Assembly (NCBI GenBank): GCA_004297465.1 | Contig: SCUB01000007.1 | Location: 223,651 to 287,650 of the forward strand | DNA length: 64,000 bases | From: Xanthobacteraceae bacterium | GTDB lineage: Bacteria > Pseudomonadota > Alphaproteobacteria > Rhizobiales > Xanthobacteraceae | Reading direction: 5' to 3' | Shown here: positions 63,074 through 64,000 of the stretch, piece by piece | Numbering within the stretch: the stretch's first letter is position 1 | How the letters are laid out: the number at the start of each line of letters is the position of its first letter | Translations under genes and position numbers: made by a program | Notes under the pieces: model-generated | What the model saw: the letters and a program-made list of their open reading frames with translations, nothing else | Databases searched by the model: none | What the model was told of the DNA's origin: nothing

Positions 63074-63190
63074 TGGAATGTTCCTTGAAATGGCGGGTGA
63101 CATGAGCTGGACGCAACCACTGGATTCAGCGGAATATAACGCATGTCAAATTTAGGGCAACACCGGGAATGGGCGTCGCCCATGGCGGGA

Positions 63191-63226
63191 GATAAAACTC
63201 GAAGCCGGCGCGGCATGGCGCCGCGC
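63191..63226 (-). terminator. Weak hairpin between mop and modA
   Basis: A 7-bp stem GCGCGGC/GCCGCGC (63208-63214 and 63220-63226), about ten bases before TTTTAT on the minus strand. It could attenuate read-through from mop into modABC. The separation from the T tract makes it weak. Confidence 0.3.
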
Positions 63227-63241
63227 GCTTGCGTTTGAGGC

Positions 63242-63451
63242 TCAGGGAATGCCGACGAGTACGTCGGAAGCCTTGATGATCGCCATGGCCTGCTTGCCGG
63301 TCGCGATGCCAAGCTCCTCAACCGCTTCATTGGTGATGGCGGCCGTAATCACAACGCTCGGATTGATCTCGATACGTACATGGGAAGTGGTTGCTCCCTT
63401 GGTGATTTCCACCACCTTGCCCGAGATGATATTGCGTGCGGAAAGTTTCAT
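63242..63451 (-). CDS. mop: Molybdenum-pterin-binding protein (Mop, molbindin)
   Basis: A 69-residue single Mop/TOBE domain: KLSARNIISGKVVEITKGATTSHVRIEI then VITAAITNEAVEELGIATGKQAMAIIKASDVLVGI. Such molbindins form hexamers that store molybdate. An ideal AAGGAGGT ribosome site precedes the ATG. It lies upstream of modA on the same strand (168 bp). Confidence 0.95.
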   Translation of the reverse strand: MKLSARNIISGKVVEITKGATTSHVRIEINPSVVITAAITNEAVEELGIATGKQAMAIIKASDVLVGIP

Positions 63452-63499
63452 GGCGACCTCCTTGCGGGTATGTTGAGCTGGGAACGCATTCATTCCGTT

Positions 63500-63519
63500 C
63501 GATATAAATAAATATAGCG
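63500..63519 (-). promoter_or_regulatory. Mo-box-like palindrome upstream of mop
   Basis: On the minus strand this reads CGCTATAT followed by TTAT and TTATATCG, a near-perfect 20-bp inverted repeat with ModE-type half-sites (CG-N-TATAT). It is 49 bp before the mop start. It is four bases shorter than the 24-bp sites at 60018 and 63750. Confidence 0.5.
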
Positions 63520-63749
63520 TGGACTTCGGATCGTGTCCACGCGCCATAATCTTAGGCATCGTCACCCGCCGGCAAAGCCGCGCCACCGATTTCGGATCGC
63601 GCCTGCCCTGCCCTTGCGTTGATGCAGAACAGACCACTTTATCTCAACAATCGTCACGTCAGGCGGCGGACCGCTGCGTTGCCTTTTTGCCACAGGCGGA
63701 TGAAATCACTGGAATGACCAGTCCCCAGGTTTGGCGGTCACATCGAACA

Positions 63750-63773
63750 CGATATATCCATATAGACATAACG
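63750..63773. promoter_or_regulatory. Mo-box-like site upstream of the porin
   Basis: CGATAT-N12-ATAACG, 24 bp long, with the same outer half-sites and length as the site before modE. It is 84-107 bp upstream of the porin ATG and 300 bp from mop, so the porin is its natural target. Confidence 0.45.
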
Positions 63774-63856
63774 TGTGCGATGAGTGCGATGGGGGTGCAA
63801 ATTTTTCCATCGACGCAGGGCGTGCCCTTCCTCGCGTGCAAACCTGGAGACTGCAT

Positions 63857-64000
63857 ATGAAAATGATCAAGAGCCTTCTGCTCGGCTCCGCGGCGGGTCT
63901 CGTCGCCATTGCTGGGGCCCAGGCGGCCGATCTTCCCGTCAAGGCCAAAGCGGTCGAGTACGTGAAGGTCTGCTCGCTGTACGGCGCCGGCTTTTATTAC
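63857..64000 (+). CDS. Porin, partial at window end
   Basis: The first 48 residues of an outer-membrane porin: signal peptide [20 protein letters not shown] then AQA, and a mature start [20 protein letters not shown], the standard opening of the Bradyrhizobium/Brucella-type porin_2 family ([14 protein letters not shown]). GGAG eight bases upstream supports the start. The gene is cut by the end of the window, not broken. Confidence 0.88.
   Translation, partial: MKMIKSLLLGSAAGLVAIAGAQAADLPVKAKAVEYVKVCSLYGAGFYY

Larger units (their letters stand above)
63452..63856. other. Divergent promoter region between mop and porin
   Basis: 405 bp without a supported gene. It carries two Mo-box-like palindromes, one near mop (63500-63519) and one 84 bp before the porin start (63750-63773). 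The region is locally AT-rich around both. Confidence 0.6.

Overview
The window is about 64 kb of GC-rich chromosome from an alphaproteobacterium. The cell-division cluster order, the RNase P RNA, the Hyphomicrobiales-type lipoprotein and porin genes, and the recurring GTCAT...ATCCATC palindromes point to Hyphomicrobiales (Rhizobiales) near Bradyrhizobium, Rhodopseudomonas or Pseudolabrys. This placement is inferred from gene content; no species was identified.

Layout. 1-300 is the upstream region of a gene outside the window and carries a perfect FNR/FixK-type box. 0.3-7.6 kb holds a membrane spermidine-synthase-like protein, a PYROXD2-type FAD oxidoreductase, prmA, a small conserved-looking protein and an Xaa-Pro aminopeptidase. 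7.9-33.6 kb is one long leftward block. In transcription order it reads rsmH-ftsL-ftsI-murE-murF-mraY-murD-ftsW-murG-murC-(class I glutamine amidotransferase)-murB-ddl-ftsQ-ftsA-ftsZ, then lpxC, bamD, recN and ligA. This is the dcw cluster for peptidoglycan precursor synthesis and septation, followed by outer-membrane and DNA-repair genes. Many joins are 4-bp ATGA overlaps. No mraZ precedes rsmH. A divergent N-acetylmuramoyl-L-alanine amidase follows, then rnpB with a clear terminator.

35-43 kb mixes housekeeping and small genes: an extensin-like lipoprotein, a 27-residue membrane microprotein with its own ribosome site and terminator, NnrS, thiC under a TPP riboswitch, a PEBP-family protein, two small unknown proteins, panD and a tRNA with a CAU anticodon. 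REP/REPIN-like palindromes fill most intergenic gaps here.

43.4-51.8 kb looks accessory: a DUF938 methyltransferase and an orphan protein of less GC-rich composition, flanked by sequences resembling the tRNA 3' end; a SphA/MetA-type outer-membrane protein; an arylsulfatase divergent from an octaheme cytochrome c with a TPR tail; a secreted peptide made of eight RPDTPAPA repeats; and a DUF4344 metallopeptidase. 51.8-59.8 kb is a catabolic locus: a branched-chain-amino-acid-type ABC importer (livFGMH plus binding protein), an SDR-like protein lacking its catalytic residues, a bicupin, a divergent XRE-cupin regulator and a beta-hydroxyacid-dehydrogenase-like enzyme. 59.9-64 kb is a molybdate locus: an HTH-only ModE, modABC and a free Mop molbindin, with ModE-box-like palindromes, one of them in front of a porin gene that runs off the window.

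No complete new defence or mobile system was seen. The most unusual items are the amidotransferase inside the dcw cluster, the microprotein, the covarying REPINs, the repeat peptide, the SDR without an active site and the possible molybdate-controlled porin.
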